A DNA stretch of 41,016 bases, taken from positions 1 to 41,016 of the forward strand of contig JAAEZH010000021.1 in NCBI GenBank assembly GCA_018222965.1, written 5' to 3'. Below are positions 8,566-17,844 of this stretch, piece by piece. A program made the position numbers and the translations under genes. The DNA comes from Bacteroidota bacterium (lineage in GTDB: Bacteria; Bacteroidota; Bacteroidia; Chitinophagales; Saprospiraceae). Below the pieces are notes generated by a model that did no database searches, had not been told where the DNA came from, and was given only the letters and a program-made list of their open reading frames with translations. The number at the start of each line of letters is the position of its first letter. The first letter of the stretch is position 1.

Positions 8566-8616
8566 TAACAACTAACTAACAAGTGCCTAACAGTTGATTA
8601 TGCCTGTTAACAAGTG
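8566..8616. promoter_or_regulatory. TAAC-box array in the divergent promoter
   Basis: The boxes TAACAACTA (8566), TAACAAGTG (8577), TAACAGTTG (8588) and TAACAAGTG (8608) lie 11, 11 and 20 bp apart, on one face of the helix. They sit between the kinase start (8511) and the Cys-rich gene start (8661). This is the expected layout of an OmpR-family operator and could control both genes. Confidence 0.5.
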
Positions 8617-8660
8617 ATTAGGGCCACCTTTGAACCATTCATTAATCAAAAATAAAAACA

Positions 8661-9041
8661 ATGAAATCTGTACTTCTTTCTTTTAGCCTGCTGCTGGTTT
8701 TTGGTTTAACGACCCAATCGGCAAACGCTCAGGTAGCTTGTAAGAGCAAAAGTGAATTGGCTGCACCGAGTCATTCGGCGAAAGCCGCCCAAACAAGCAC
8801 TGCAGAAACCACGCAGCCTCCAGCATGTAAGCCTTCCCCGGCTTGCAAGCCTGCTGCCTGTCAAACGGCAAAAACGTCTTCCTTTCAACTGGTTTTGAAT
8901 ACAAAAACAGAAACCGAAAAGGCTTCTTGCAATCCTGCACCAGCCAATTGCAGTGTTCCAACCTGTAAATCAGCGACATCAGGAGAAGCAGAAACAGCAG
9001 AAGCGCACGCTGTAGAAAAAAGCGATAAGCACAAAGGATAA
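8661..9041 (+). CDS. Small secreted Cys-rich protein
   Basis: A 126-residue protein with a clear signal peptide (MKSVLLSFSLLLVFGLTTQS, cleavage after ANA). The mature part is low-complexity, rich in Ala, Lys, Thr, Pro and Cys, with seven cysteines clustered in two groups (ACKPSPACKPAAC, then CNPAPANCSVPTC) and a charged, His-containing tail. No known domain was recognised; the spacing would suit metal binding or redox or disulfide chemistry. It is divergent from the two-component operon, with a repeated-box promoter between them, and is followed by a terminator, so it is probably a single-gene target of that system. It contains one copy of the iterated TTCGGCGAAAGCC motif (8774-8786). Confidence 0.8.
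   Translation: MKSVLLSFSLLLVFGLTTQSANAQVACKSKSELAAPSHSAKAAQTSTAETTQPPACKPSPACKPAACQTAKTSSFQLVLNTKTETEKASCNPAPANCSVPTCKSATSGEAETAEAHAVEKSDKHKG
8774..8786 (+). repeat. Iterated motif, copy 2
   Basis: Exact copy in the Cys-rich secreted protein gene, in the frame encoding S-A-K-A. Confidence 0.8.
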
Positions 9042-9071
9042 TTAGAGCATGTTATAATGCAGAATGTCAAG

Positions 9072-9104
9072 CCGGGCTGTCGCCGAATGGGGGCCCGGTT
9101 TTTT
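9072..9104 (+). terminator. Terminator of the Cys-rich gene
   Basis: A CCGGGC/GCCCGG stem (9072-9077 with 9093-9098) is followed directly by a run of T, 31 bp after the stop codon. Confidence 0.85.
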
Positions 9105-9356
9105 ATTCGATATACCTGACATACTCCTTTTTCTATAAAGGATGCAGTTTGTCGAACTTTCATCCGGCCTCGTAGAATTGAAGCGACACCTTTCAGTAAT
9201 TGCCTCAATATTTGTCCCATCAATGACCCTTGCGGCAAAACCAACCGGTAATCAATGCTTTTTAGTTAAGCCGCAACCATTGTGTCATATTTGTGTCATT
9301 GCGGATGAACGCAACACAAGAAAAATAACCCGACTGTTAACCTTACTCTAAAAGAA
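9105..9356. other. Intergenic leader before the TonB-type receptor
   Basis: No gene supported. The last 80 bases contain two close copies of TTGTGTCAT (9280-9299), possibly part of the promoter of the downstream receptor. No riboswitch-like fold was recognised. Confidence 0.4.
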
Positions 9357-11798
9357 ATGAAATCCTTCTTAACTCTATTCCTGTCTCTGGGATGTATGCT
9401 GGCCACCGCCCAAACCGCCAGCGTGAAAGGGCAACTCACCGATTCCAATGGCGAAGCTGTTATGTTTGCCAATGTACTGCTTTACAGCAAAGCCGACAGC
9501 AGCCTCGCGAAAGCTGAAGCGACCAACGAAGCCGGTATTTTTAAGATGCAGGGCATTCCTGCCGGAAGCTATTTCCTTAAATCGACTTATGTCGGACTGG
9601 GAAACCTGTTTGTTGAAGATGTAACTCTCCAGGAAGGGGGGGAAGCAGACCTCGGCGTGTTGAAGTTTACTTCTGATGCCGTTGAACTGGCCGAAGCAAC
9701 GGTTACCGCTTCCCGTGCCATGGTGGAGATTAAACCAGACCGCACCGTATTTAATGTACAGGGAACGATCAATTCTACCGGTTCTGATGCCATTGAGTTG
9801 CTTCGTAAAGCGCCCGGTGTTACCATTGATAACAATGAGAATATCAATGTGCTTGGACGTTCCGGTGTGCTCTTATACGTAGACGGCAAACGCCTGCCAT
9901 TGAACGGGGAGGAGCTTTCCAATTACCTCAAAAACCTGCCTGCCGACCAGATTGATCGCATTGAAATCGTGACCAATCCCGGTGCCAAGTACGAAGCCGA
10001 AGGCAATGCGGGTATCATCGATATTCGCATGAAGCGGGATGAAAATCAGGGAGCCAATGGTACCGTTGGCGGTTCTGCAAGTCAGGGTCGCTTTGGAAAT
10101 TACAATTTAAATGCGAGCGGCAATTACCGAAATGGTTTTATGAATACCTTCGGAAGCCTTGGTGGCGGACAAGGAAAAGGCTTTAATGAAATGGCCTTCA
10201 ATAGCAACCAAAACGGACTAACCCTCGACGAGTACAACTATAACATACACCGTTGGAATTACATGAATTTCCGGGTGGGTACTGACTTCTTTATCGGAGA
10301 CAATCACACCATTGGTTTCTTGGTAAGTGGCGGTGGAAGCAACGGCGGTTCAGACGGAACAAATGAAATTGCCATCGCTGCTCAGGAAATGCCTGAAGCG
10401 ATCGACAGTGTCCTGAATGCTACTACTATTGCGGATCGTATAAATCGCCGCGGCACTTATAATATCAATTACCGCTTTGACAATAAAGATGGCCGTACGT
10501 TGAATATTGACGCAGACTATGGGGATTATGACAATGAGAATATGCGTCTGCAAAACAATACCTATTACGACGCGTCTGGGGAAACGATTTTAACGGCGCT
10601 GGACACGCGTTTTAATACGCCGACGGATATTGACATCTATTCTTTCAAGGTAGATTATGAAGATAAATTGTTTGGGGGTACGCTTGGCCTGGGTACAAAG
10701 CTTGGCCGGGTGGCTTCAGACAATACCTTCCTGGTATTCGATATCGACAATGGAGAAGAAACCCGCAACGACCAAACGTCTAATACTTTTGAGTATCTGG
10801 AGAACGTATATGCCGGTTATTTCAACTACGCTCGTAATTTGGGCGAAAAGTGGAGCTTCTCTGCCGGGCTTCGTGCAGAGCAAACCGATGCCACAGGCAT
10901 GCTGGAAGCTTTTGATGAAGACAAGGAAGAAGATCCGGTAGAACTCAACTACCTGAGTTGGTTCCCAAGTGCCGGATTGACCTGGCAGGCAGCCCCAAAG
11001 CACACGCTTTCGCTGAATTATGGCCGCCGGATCAACCGTCCGGATTACAATGTCTTGAATCCATTTAACAATCAGCTCAGCCAGCTTTCTTACGAGAAAG
11101 GAAATCCATTCCTTCGTCCGGAGATCGTGAATAATATTGAGCTTGGATATACCCTGGCATACCGCTACAACTTCAAGTTGTCGTACAGCCTGACCACTGA
11201 CCAGATTACCCGCCTGATCGGACCGGATGAAACGGATCCACGCGCGAGTTTTATTTCCTGGGACAATCTGGCCGAGCAAACGATCATTGGCTTTAATGTG
11301 AGTGCTCCGGTACAGTTTACGCAGTGGTGGAATGCCTACTTCAATGCAGGTGCAAACTACCTTGACAACCAGGCCGATTATGGCGAAGGTGCCATTGTAG
11401 ATGTACAGGCATTCTCCTACAATATTTATCAACAGCATACTTTCAACCTTTTCAAAGGATTGAAAGGGGAGATTTCCGGCTGGTATTCCGGTCCGGGAGT
11501 TTGGGGAGGAGTTTTTGAATACGACCCAAGCTGGAGTTTGAATATTGGATTACAGAAACGCTTTTTTAATGATGCGCTTAATGTGCGCCTTACGGCGAAT
11601 GACCTTTTCTACGAAACCGGTTGGAGTGGAACCAGTTCATTTAATGGTCTGGTATCAAGCGGTCGTGGAAACTGGGACAGCCGTCGGGTTGCCCTGAGCC
11701 TCAGCTATAACTTTGGAAACCAAAATATTAAATCCCGTCGTCGCAGTACGGGTATTGAAGCCGAATCCAACCGCGTAGGCGGTGGAGACGGCCAGTAG
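9357..11798 (+). CDS. TonB-dependent-receptor-like outer-membrane beta-barrel protein
   Basis: An 813-residue outer-membrane protein. It has a signal peptide (MKSFLTLFLSLGCMLATAQ), then a carboxypeptidase-regulatory-like domain (about 20-110, VKGQLTDSNGEAVMFANVLLY), then a plug-like region (about 135-225, DAIELLRKAPGVTIDNNENI, VLLYVDGKRLPL, DRIEIVTNPGAKYEAEGNAG). The large C-terminal barrel belongs to the outer-membrane beta-barrel family 3 type (LSLNYGRRINRPDYNVLNPF, NPFLRPEIVNNIELGY). This family usually lacks a classical TonB box, and none was evident. The barrel ends with a basic, Arg/Ser-rich tail of about 25 residues. It appears monocistronic, with its own terminator and no SusD partner next to it, so the ligand cannot be inferred. 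Confidence 0.92.
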   Translation: MKSFLTLFLSLGCMLATAQTASVKGQLTDSNGEAVMFANVLLYSKADSSLAKAEATNEAGIFKMQGIPAGSYFLKSTYVGLGNLFVEDVTLQEGGEADLGVLKFTSDAVELAEATVTASRAMVEIKPDRTVFNVQGTINSTGSDAIELLRKAPGVTIDNNENINVLGRSGVLLYVDGKRLPLNGEELSNYLKNLPADQIDRIEIVTNPGAKYEAEGNAGIIDIRMKRDENQGANGTVGGSASQGRFGNYNLNASGNYRNGFMNTFGSLGGGQGKGFNEMAFNSNQNGLTLDEYNYNIHRWNYMNFRVGTDFFIGDNHTIGFLVSGGGSNGGSDGTNEIAIAAQEMPEAIDSVLNATTIADRINRRGTYNINYRFDNKDGRTLNIDADYGDYDNENMRLQNNTYYDASGETILTALDTRFNTPTDIDIYSFKVDYEDKLFGGTLGLGTKLGRVASDNTFLVFDIDNGEETRNDQTSNTFEYLENVYAGYFNYARNLGEKWSFSAGLRAEQTDATGMLEAFDEDKEEDPVELNYLSWFPSAGLTWQAAPKHTLSLNYGRRINRPDYNVLNPFNNQLSQLSYEKGNPFLRPEIVNNIELGYTLAYRYNFKLSYSLTTDQITRLIGPDETDPRASFISWDNLAEQTIIGFNVSAPVQFTQWWNAYFNAGANYLDNQADYGEGAIVDVQAFSYNIYQQHTFNLFKGLKGEISGWYSGPGVWGGVFEYDPSWSLNIGLQKRFFNDALNVRLTANDLFYETGWSGTSSFNGLVSSGRGNWDSRRVALSLSYNFGNQNIKSRRRSTGIEAESNRVGGGDGQ

Positions 11799-11824
11799 AA
11801 TCCGCCAAAAAATCACCCAATTCG

Positions 11825-11859
11825 AATCCGTTTCTCTTCGTGAGGAACGGATTTTTTAT
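11825..11859 (+). terminator. Terminator of the TonB-type receptor gene
   Basis: An AATCCGTT/AACGGATT stem (11825-11832 with 11846-11853), extended by an inner CTC/GAG pair around a TTCG loop and followed by a T-run. Confidence 0.88.
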
Positions 11860-11875
11860 TTGATGTGAGGTGATA

Positions 11876-11915
11876 AACCCGACATGACATGTCACCCGAC
11901 ATGTCATGTCGGGTT
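11876..11915. repeat. Long intergenic inverted repeat (GACATGTCATGTC type)
   Basis: Two 18-base arms (11876-11893 and 11898-11915) are perfect inverse complements around a 4-base loop, with the core GACATGTCATGTCGGG. It lies between two convergent genes. A third copy of the core is at 12019-12031. Confidence 0.85.
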
Positions 11916-12012
11916 AAATTCCATCCGAAACGACATATGAATTAATTTGGCTTAATTGGCTGATTTTAAGCGATTTAAGTGTGTTGTTTGTAGGTCTGGA
12001 TGATTTTGGGAG

Positions 12013-12042
12013 TCACCCGACATGTCATGTCGAGTGGATTTT
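12013..12042 (-). repeat. Third copy of the GACATGTCATGTC element
   Basis: TCACCCGACATGTCATGTCG (12013-12032) repeats the right half of the 11876-11915 element. It sits just downstream of the giant surface protein's stop codon, next to an A/T run, so it may help end that transcript. Confidence 0.6.
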
Positions 12043-12044
12043 TT

Positions 12045-15000
12045 TTATTGCACATCCCCAATCTTAATGCCAGTAAAATCGGCTCCCTGTACCGGATTTT
12101 GAAGATCCTCAATGAAAATCCATTCGGGGAATTCCTCCAGCCAGGGATCTTCCGGGTTCGGGAAGGTGTAAGAAGCATCCACAAAACGCCAACTGCTGTT
12201 CTGGGGCAGGGAGTCGTAATATTGCAGGATCAATTTGCGTAAGGCTATGATGTCCAGGGTTGTAATGCTGCCTGAGTTGTTGGCGTCTGCTGCAATCCTT
12301 TTATAAGGGGAATCAAAAGGGGTTACGCCTAAAATGTGCAAGCTAATCAGGTATAAATCATAGGTAGTAACTCCTTCCAGCCAATCTTTGCTTTCGGTGG
12401 GTGTGAGTTGGTAATCTCCGCCAGTGGGGAGGTTAACCGTATACAAACCATCCGGCTGTGTCGGACCAAAGGGGCCTATTCCAGACACCCCAATCCATGC
12501 ATCATCAACAGGGATTCCGTTTTCGCGGTAAATGGCTCCGCTAATATCCGTCAGATTCGGACAGGCATTGCCGTCTTCCAATACCAAAAGTTCTATGCTG
12601 CAATTGCTTTGGTTGCCGCTTTCATCCGTTATCCAGAGGTTTTGGTTTTGCCAGCCCCAATCGTCGCAATTCAATACCATCTCCTGATCATTTAGATTGA
12701 TACTGAAGCTGAAGTTCAGATCCGAACTGCAATTGTCAAAGCTCCCGGCATCCAGTTGATCGGCGCTAAGTTCCAGCATGCCTCCTGCACCTAAATAGAC
12801 AGTTAATTCCTCCGGGCAAACAGCAGTTGGTGTTTCACAGTCTGCTACAATGACTTCCACGATTTCTGTGCTACTATTGCCGCAAATATCGGTGAAGGTA
12901 TAGGTGATTTGATAGTTTCCGGGCTCTGTGTTTTCCAGTATCAGATCTTCGGTGAGGTTTTGATAGGAGCCGAGGTCTCCTTCGATGTCGACGGTGGCTT
13001 GTGCATAACAGTCGTTCCAATCAGAAAGAACAGGAATAAGGAGATTAACTGAGCAACCGTTTAAGCCGGTACAATCTTCGATTATATCAAGGGTAAACGG
13101 AGGGGCTTCGGCAGAAAGGATCTTGATTAATTGGGTATACTGGATAATCCCGTCAGCTTCTGCCTGTGGGTTTACGCTTTCGCGGAATGTGCGATTATCC
13201 TGATCCCCGTCATTGTCCAGATCGGAACCGTATTGGTCTTCCGGAATCTCCGGATATACATTTCCGGCAGATTCATCGAATGTACACCAGTTGATTACGG
13301 TCCAGTTTCTGAAAATGTTATAACAGGCATCGGGCACATTCGCCTGAATGCTGTCTTCCCAGGAGATGCCTGTAAGTTCGCAGCTTTCGAAGAATAACTC
13401 AGGTTCTCCAAAATCGGAAGCCTGGCCTGCCGGGCAATCCCCAATCCAATCTTCGGGGAAGCTTACGGCCCAATCGGAAACGGATATCACCTCTATGTCC
13501 TGAATGTGAGTCCAGATATTTCCGGAAGCATCCGAGATGGTCCAGGTCCGCTGCAGGTTGTAATTAAAATTGGGACAGGTATTTGCATTATCTCCCTGAG
13601 TACTAATTTCCTGAAAGTCAATTTCCAACTCCGATTGATCACTGCAATTGTCGATAAAATCGGAAGTATCCAGATCGGCAACTGGCACGGCATCGCATTC
13701 AACGGTCATATTTTCCGGGAGGGAGGAACCTGCAAATTCCGGAGCCTCCTGATCCAGGACCTGTACAAAGAAGCTGCAACTCATTGTATTGCCGGAAGCA
13801 TCGCTTGCCAGATAAATGATCTCTTCCGCTGCTCCTGCCTCAACCAGACTTCCATTCAATGGTCCTGTTGTTTGTTGCACGCCTGCCAGCAAGCAATTGT
13901 CTTCCGCATTCGGCGAAAGCCAGTTTACTGTAGCCGTACACGATCCAGGGTCTGTATCGACAAAAAGAGTATCGGTAAGACAAGTTATTTGAGGGGGATT
14001 GGTTTCCTGTAAGGAGAGTACCAGGCTACAGCTGGTCTGATTGCCGGAATCATCTGTTGCAATCCAGCTTATCGTGGTGGAGCCGGTAGGAAATTCGGCG
14101 AAAGCCAAAGAACTGCTCGAGGGCGCTGCGGCATAATCATGTACAAGCTGAAAAGTACAATTGTCGGAAGCCAGGGCGTCCAAAAACGTATCATCTACGA
14201 TTAAACTACAATTGGGATCATCTGGGGCCAGATCGATGGTTTGATCCGGCGGACAATCAATTTGCGGGCTTTCTGCATCCACAACGGTGATCTCAAAAGT
14301 ACAAGTACTTTGACTGCCCTCCGGGTTTTCGTACAAATAGGAAACCGTGGTCGTGCCGGGTTCAAACAAACTTCCGGGAGTAGCGCTTGCTTCTGCCAGG
14401 GTGTATGCCCCGCAAATGCCCTGTTGCATATCCGGTTCTACCCAGCTGATCAGGATCTCGCAGGAATCTGTAAGGTTGATAGTCGTATCTGCGGGACATT
14501 CAATGACTGGAGGGCTGTCTGGTAAACCGATCTGAACAAATGCCGAGCAATTGCTTTGGTTTTGATTTTCATCGAATGCTGACAGGTCGATCTGGAAGAT
14601 GCTTCCGGCATCTGCGCAATCAAATTCTGTATTTGAAATGGTTGTTGTGTCTAGTGCGCAATTGTCGGAAACATCGAGGATCAGATCTTCGGCGGAGAGG
14701 CTGGCTTGTCCGGCTGTATCGAGCTCAAGCATCAGGGTATCGGTGAGGCAGGTAAGCAGGGGAGGGGTGTCATCAATGGCCAGTATTTCCAGCGATTCGG
14801 TGGCACTACATTCATTTTCATCGAGGATGATTAGGTCATAAATTCCGGCCGGGAGATCGCCAATAAGATAGGTGTCGCTGCTTCCTCCATTGGGTTCATA
14901 CGTTTGTCCGCCATCGATCGAATAGGTAAAGGGCAAGGAGCCCGCAAGGCTGTCGATCAGGATCTGGCCATCCATTGTATTGGGGCAACTGGCGTCGGCA

Positions 15001-17324
15001 GCACTTGCAACATATTCCGGATTGGGGAAGATGGCAACTAGAACACTGCCTTCTGAAATTACCGGGCATTGGAAATTGTCGACGACAAGCGTAAGTTCGT
15101 ATTGGGTCGAGCTGTCTGGTTCAACCAGGATCTGATCGCTCGATTGTACATTGTTGAATGTCAGTGTTTGATTCCCGTCAAAAAGTTGGACAGTGTAAGG
15201 TCCAAAGCCACCTTCAATAAGGATGTCAATTGGAAGGCTTGCTTCCCCACAAATAGATGTATCTCCTGCGATCTCTGCGGTAATGGTCGGGCAGACACTC
15301 ATACCCTGAATGGCAAATAGGAAAATGGGGTCATCGCAATCATCACTGGCTATTGTCACATTTGCCGATTCAAATCCAAGCGACAAGGGAGCGAAGCGGA
15401 TGGTGAGCGTGATAGAATCACCAGGTGCAACGGGACTGCTTCCAGAAACATTTAATATGGAAAAAGCACTGCTTCCGCTAATGTCGGCAAAGGGTGGGGC
15501 GTCGAGGTCCAAATCGCTGAGGCCGTCGTTTTTGATTACGAATTCCCGATCCAGAAAAGCGCCTATCTCCAATTGTCCGAAATCAGTGCCATCGACTGTA
15601 GTCGGAAAAACATCTCCATTGGAAATAGGGGTGTTTTGCCCGGAGAGATTGATGGCTGTAGGCGGTTCGGTATCGAGAAATAGCAGTTCCGTTCGGCTGC
15701 AGCCAACTTTGTCTTCCACATCCAGAATGTAAGATCCGGGAGGCAGATTGGTCAACTGAAAGGAGTTGCCGCTTACAGGCAGCCAGGGGCCGTAATTTAG
15801 GCTGTAGGAGTAGTCGGGTTGTCCGCCCGACAAATAAATATCAATCGTACCGTCGAATTGCCCCGGGCAACTATTATTGACTACGCTGGTGCTGTCGATT
15901 CGCAGTCCGCAATCCAGCCTTCCGGCGAAAAATCCGGTTGCACCGACGGCAGAATTCACATTGAAAAGTCCAACCAGCAAGGGTTCGTCAGATTCCAGTC
16001 CAAGGGTGCCGCTTACATTTGATTCTTTGTAAGTTACCCATTGTGAGGTTCCGGGAACAGCTTGTGGTGAAGCACTTGGCGGGGCTCCATTGATGGTTAC
16101 AGTCGCTCCTGTTCGAGTGATAATGCCTATATCTGCTGTGCCCAGGAAGTCGGACTCAGCAATATCTTTTACCACCACCCCTTCTACCAGGTTTAGAGGA
16201 GGAATGACATTCAATCCGGGGGTTGCTATGCTACTGGATCCTCCGATATTTTGATAAACAAGAATGGGTTTGTTGCCTAAAATATACATGTTGTTTTGGG
16301 CCGAATATTCGCCATTGATCCAGATGTAATCCCCTGCATTCATGGGCGAGGGATTGTAAGGGGTAGCGCTTCCGTTGAGGAAGAAATTGGTGCTGCTTTG
16401 GGTAGCTACCACGCAAACCGATTCCAGCGGACTGGTATTTGGAGCGCCTCCCTTTATGACGATGTGTTCTATTCCGGCATAATTAAGCGGGATAAGCTGG
16501 TCGACACCGATGTCTCTGGAAGCCCCGGCCGGGTCTGGTCCCCCTTTAAAACTGCCCGAGGATACGGCGATGGGTTTGTTGGAAGTAATGAGTGTTCCTA
16601 TGGCATCATTGAGATCGGCGGTCGCTCCCTGGGCAACATATTGATCAGCGGTAATTCCAATGGTGTAGGATTCGTTTTCCTGCAGGTTGATGGAGTTGTT
16701 TAGTGTGGTAAGTGGATTTCCGGCTGCTGGTAAATTTGTAAAGACGACACCGGGTTTAAAATCGGAGAAAGTAACAGTGGTATTGTCTTCTGTAGCGATA
16801 ACGGAAATAAAACAATTCCGCCAGTTTGGGGAGTTGACCATGGGGTCTATGACCATGCCGGCCCGAAATGCCTGTCCGAGTGCAACCGATCCTTTGGTGG
16901 TACAGGAGGTACCGTGATTATTGGTTAAATGCCTGACGTTAGCATAAACGGGACGGGTCGCTTCAACGATCAGTCCATCGGTAGTAATAGTGTTGAGTTG
17001 GCTGAGGTTGGTGAGGATGTTTCCGCTTCCGGCAGTGAGTGGTATGTATCCGGTTCCGGGATTGGTGCCCAGGTGTATGGTAGCAGGGGCACCGGAAACT
17101 ACCGACCCGAAGAAAAGCGTGTTGCCTGCCCCGTCTTTAACCTGCACAGGTACAGAGATGTCGGACTCTGTTGAGATAAACAGGAAGTGATCGCCAATTT
17201 CTCCGGCTATTGTAAAGAAGGGTGGGATGTAATGTCTTTTGTCGGGTTGGCCCGATACGGACACGCTTATCAGCAGGGATAGAAATAGGATTAGGAGGCG
17301 TACAAAGTTCGCTTTCTGATACAT
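12045..17324 (-). CDS. Giant multidomain surface protein (IgGFc-binding-like, SprB, HYR, dockerin-like)
   Basis: A 1759-residue secreted protein, probably an adhesin or surface matrix protein. Domains in order: signal peptide (1-25, cleavage near VSVSGQ); IgGFc-binding-like N-terminal domain (about 60-470, with DQLIPLNYAGIEHIV and NKPILVYQNIGG); SprB-like repeat (about 495-550, GGQPDYSYSLNYGPW); choice-of-anchor-D/ASH-like domain (about 575-680); two more PKD/SprB-like repeats to about 845; and several HYR-type Ig-like repeats (about 850-1560) with paired cysteines and the phrase DxSGNxxxCS. A carboxypeptidase-regulatory-like domain follows (about 1591-1640), then a dockerin-like segment (about 1680-1705, DANNSGSITTLDIIALRKLI), ending in FTGIKIGDVQ. 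Oddly, no T9SS sorting domain follows the dockerin-like module. The same C-terminal module forms the N-terminal part of the protein at 33501-35858. The ORF is intact. Confidence 0.9.
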   Translation of the reverse strand: MYQKANFVRLLILFLSLLISVSVSGQPDKRHYIPPFFTIAGEIGDHFLFISTESDISVPVQVKDGAGNTLFFGSVVSGAPATIHLGTNPGTGYIPLTAGSGNILTNLSQLNTITTDGLIVEATRPVYANVRHLTNNHGTSCTTKGSVALGQAFRAGMVIDPMVNSPNWRNCFISVIATEDNTTVTFSDFKPGVVFTNLPAAGNPLTTLNNSINLQENESYTIGITADQYVAQGATADLNDAIGTLITSNKPIAVSSGSFKGGPDPAGASRDIGVDQLIPLNYAGIEHIVIKGGAPNTSPLESVCVVATQSSTNFFLNGSATPYNPSPMNAGDYIWINGEYSAQNNMYILGNKPILVYQNIGGSSSIATPGLNVIPPLNLVEGVVVKDIAESDFLGTADIGIITRTGATVTINGAPPSASPQAVPGTSQWVTYKESNVSGTLGLESDEPLLVGLFNVNSAVGATGFFAGRLDCGLRIDSTSVVNNSCPGQFDGTIDIYLSGGQPDYSYSLNYGPWLPVSGNSFQLTNLPPGSYILDVEDKVGCSRTELLFLDTEPPTAINLSGQNTPISNGDVFPTTVDGTDFGQLEIGAFLDREFVIKNDGLSDLDLDAPPFADISGSSAFSILNVSGSSPVAPGDSITLTIRFAPLSLGFESANVTIASDDCDDPIFLFAIQGMSVCPTITAEIAGDTSICGEASLPIDILIEGGFGPYTVQLFDGNQTLTFNNVQSSDQILVEPDSSTQYELTLVVDNFQCPVISEGSVLVAIFPNPEYVASAADASCPNTMDGQILIDSLAGSLPFTYSIDGGQTYEPNGGSSDTYLIGDLPAGIYDLIILDENECSATESLEILAIDDTPPLLTCLTDTLMLELDTAGQASLSAEDLILDVSDNCALDTTTISNTEFDCADAGSIFQIDLSAFDENQNQSNCSAFVQIGLPDSPPVIECPADTTINLTDSCEILISWVEPDMQQGICGAYTLAEASATPGSLFEPGTTTVSYLYENPEGSQSTCTFEITVVDAESPQIDCPPDQTIDLAPDDPNCSLIVDDTFLDALASDNCTFQLVHDYAAAPSSSSLAFAEFPTGSTTISWIATDDSGNQTSCSLVLSLQETNPPQITCLTDTLFVDTDPGSCTATVNWLSPNAEDNCLLAGVQQTTGPLNGSLVEAGAAEEIIYLASDASGNTMSCSFFVQVLDQEAPEFAGSSLPENMTVECDAVPVADLDTSDFIDNCSDQSELEIDFQEISTQGDNANTCPNFNYNLQRTWTISDASGNIWTHIQDIEVISVSDWAVSFPEDWIGDCPAGQASDFGEPELFFESCELTGISWEDSIQANVPDACYNIFRNWTVINWCTFDESAGNVYPEIPEDQYGSDLDNDGDQDNRTFRESVNPQAEADGIIQYTQLIKILSAEAPPFTLDIIEDCTGLNGCSVNLLIPVLSDWNDCYAQATVDIEGDLGSYQNLTEDLILENTEPGNYQITYTFTDICGNSSTEIVEVIVADCETPTAVCPEELTVYLGAGGMLELSADQLDAGSFDNCSSDLNFSFSINLNDQEMVLNCDDWGWQNQNLWITDESGNQSNCSIELLVLEDGNACPNLTDISGAIYRENGIPVDDAWIGVSGIGPFGPTQPDGLYTVNLPTGGDYQLTPTESKDWLEGVTTYDLYLISLHILGVTPFDSPYKRIAADANNSGSITTLDIIALRKLILQYYDSLPQNSSWRFVDASYTFPNPEDPWLEEFPEWIFIEDLQNPVQGADFTGIKIGDVQ
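13909..13921 (+). repeat. Iterated motif, copy 3
   Basis: Exact copy in the giant surface protein gene, read by the minus-strand gene as L-S-P-N-A. Confidence 0.8.
14094..14106 (+). repeat. Iterated motif, copy 4
   Basis: Exact copy 185 bp from copy 3, in the same gene but another frame, encoding A-F-A-E-F. Confidence 0.8.
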
Positions 17325-17562
17325 TATGGATGGCTACTTTAAATAAAATTACTGCACAAGTAGTCGGCTGGTATAATTCGTAATATAATATTTTGCCTTT
17401 AGGCGAATGGGATGTGGCGTCAGGAAAGTTTTCCAGGCTGCTGTTTTTTTCTGGAGCAAGTTTGATAAATGAAAGCCAGTTTACACATGTAATTTTTGGA
17501 AAACAGTTTATGAACCATAATTATTATTTGAAGTTAGGATGGTATTCTCTAATCAATCATAA

Positions 17563-17844
17563 TTGATCATGTTCCAAATTCTAACCAAAAAATTGGGCAC
17601 GGTACTCCGTGTCAGTGGGAGTGTATTGCCCCTGCTTTTTTTTCTTACATTTTTTACCACATCAACAGAAGCTAAGTCTACGGATGATTTGACTGCTTGT
17701 GCAGCCGGAGCCGGGACACTGGTTCCTCTGGATGGCGATTGCCTAATTGACGGATCTGCGGATTTGGTGGCAGGGCCATTAACTGCTCCGGTAGTACCAA
17801 CTGGATTTATCGGAAGATTTGATGGAGAAAGATCTGCTAATTAG
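17563..17844 (+). pseudogene. Remnant of a small secreted protein, 5' part
   Basis: A 93-codon frame starting with a long signal-like segment (MIMFQILTKKLGTVLRVSGS, then a hydrophobic LLFFLTFFTT stretch and STEA). It continues with a short Ala/Gly/Asp-rich region and stops at 17844, just after GFIGRFDGERSAN. The adjoining reading frame (17819-18007) continues with a sequence that looks like the end of a T9SS sorting domain. A single frameshift near 17820-17844 would join them, so this is most likely a decayed gene; two real small ORFs are the alternative. Confidence 0.5.

Noticed and set aside
16296-16703. 135-codon plus-strand ORF opposite the giant surface protein
   Set aside because: It lies fully antisense to a well-supported gene with clear domains; no independent signals.
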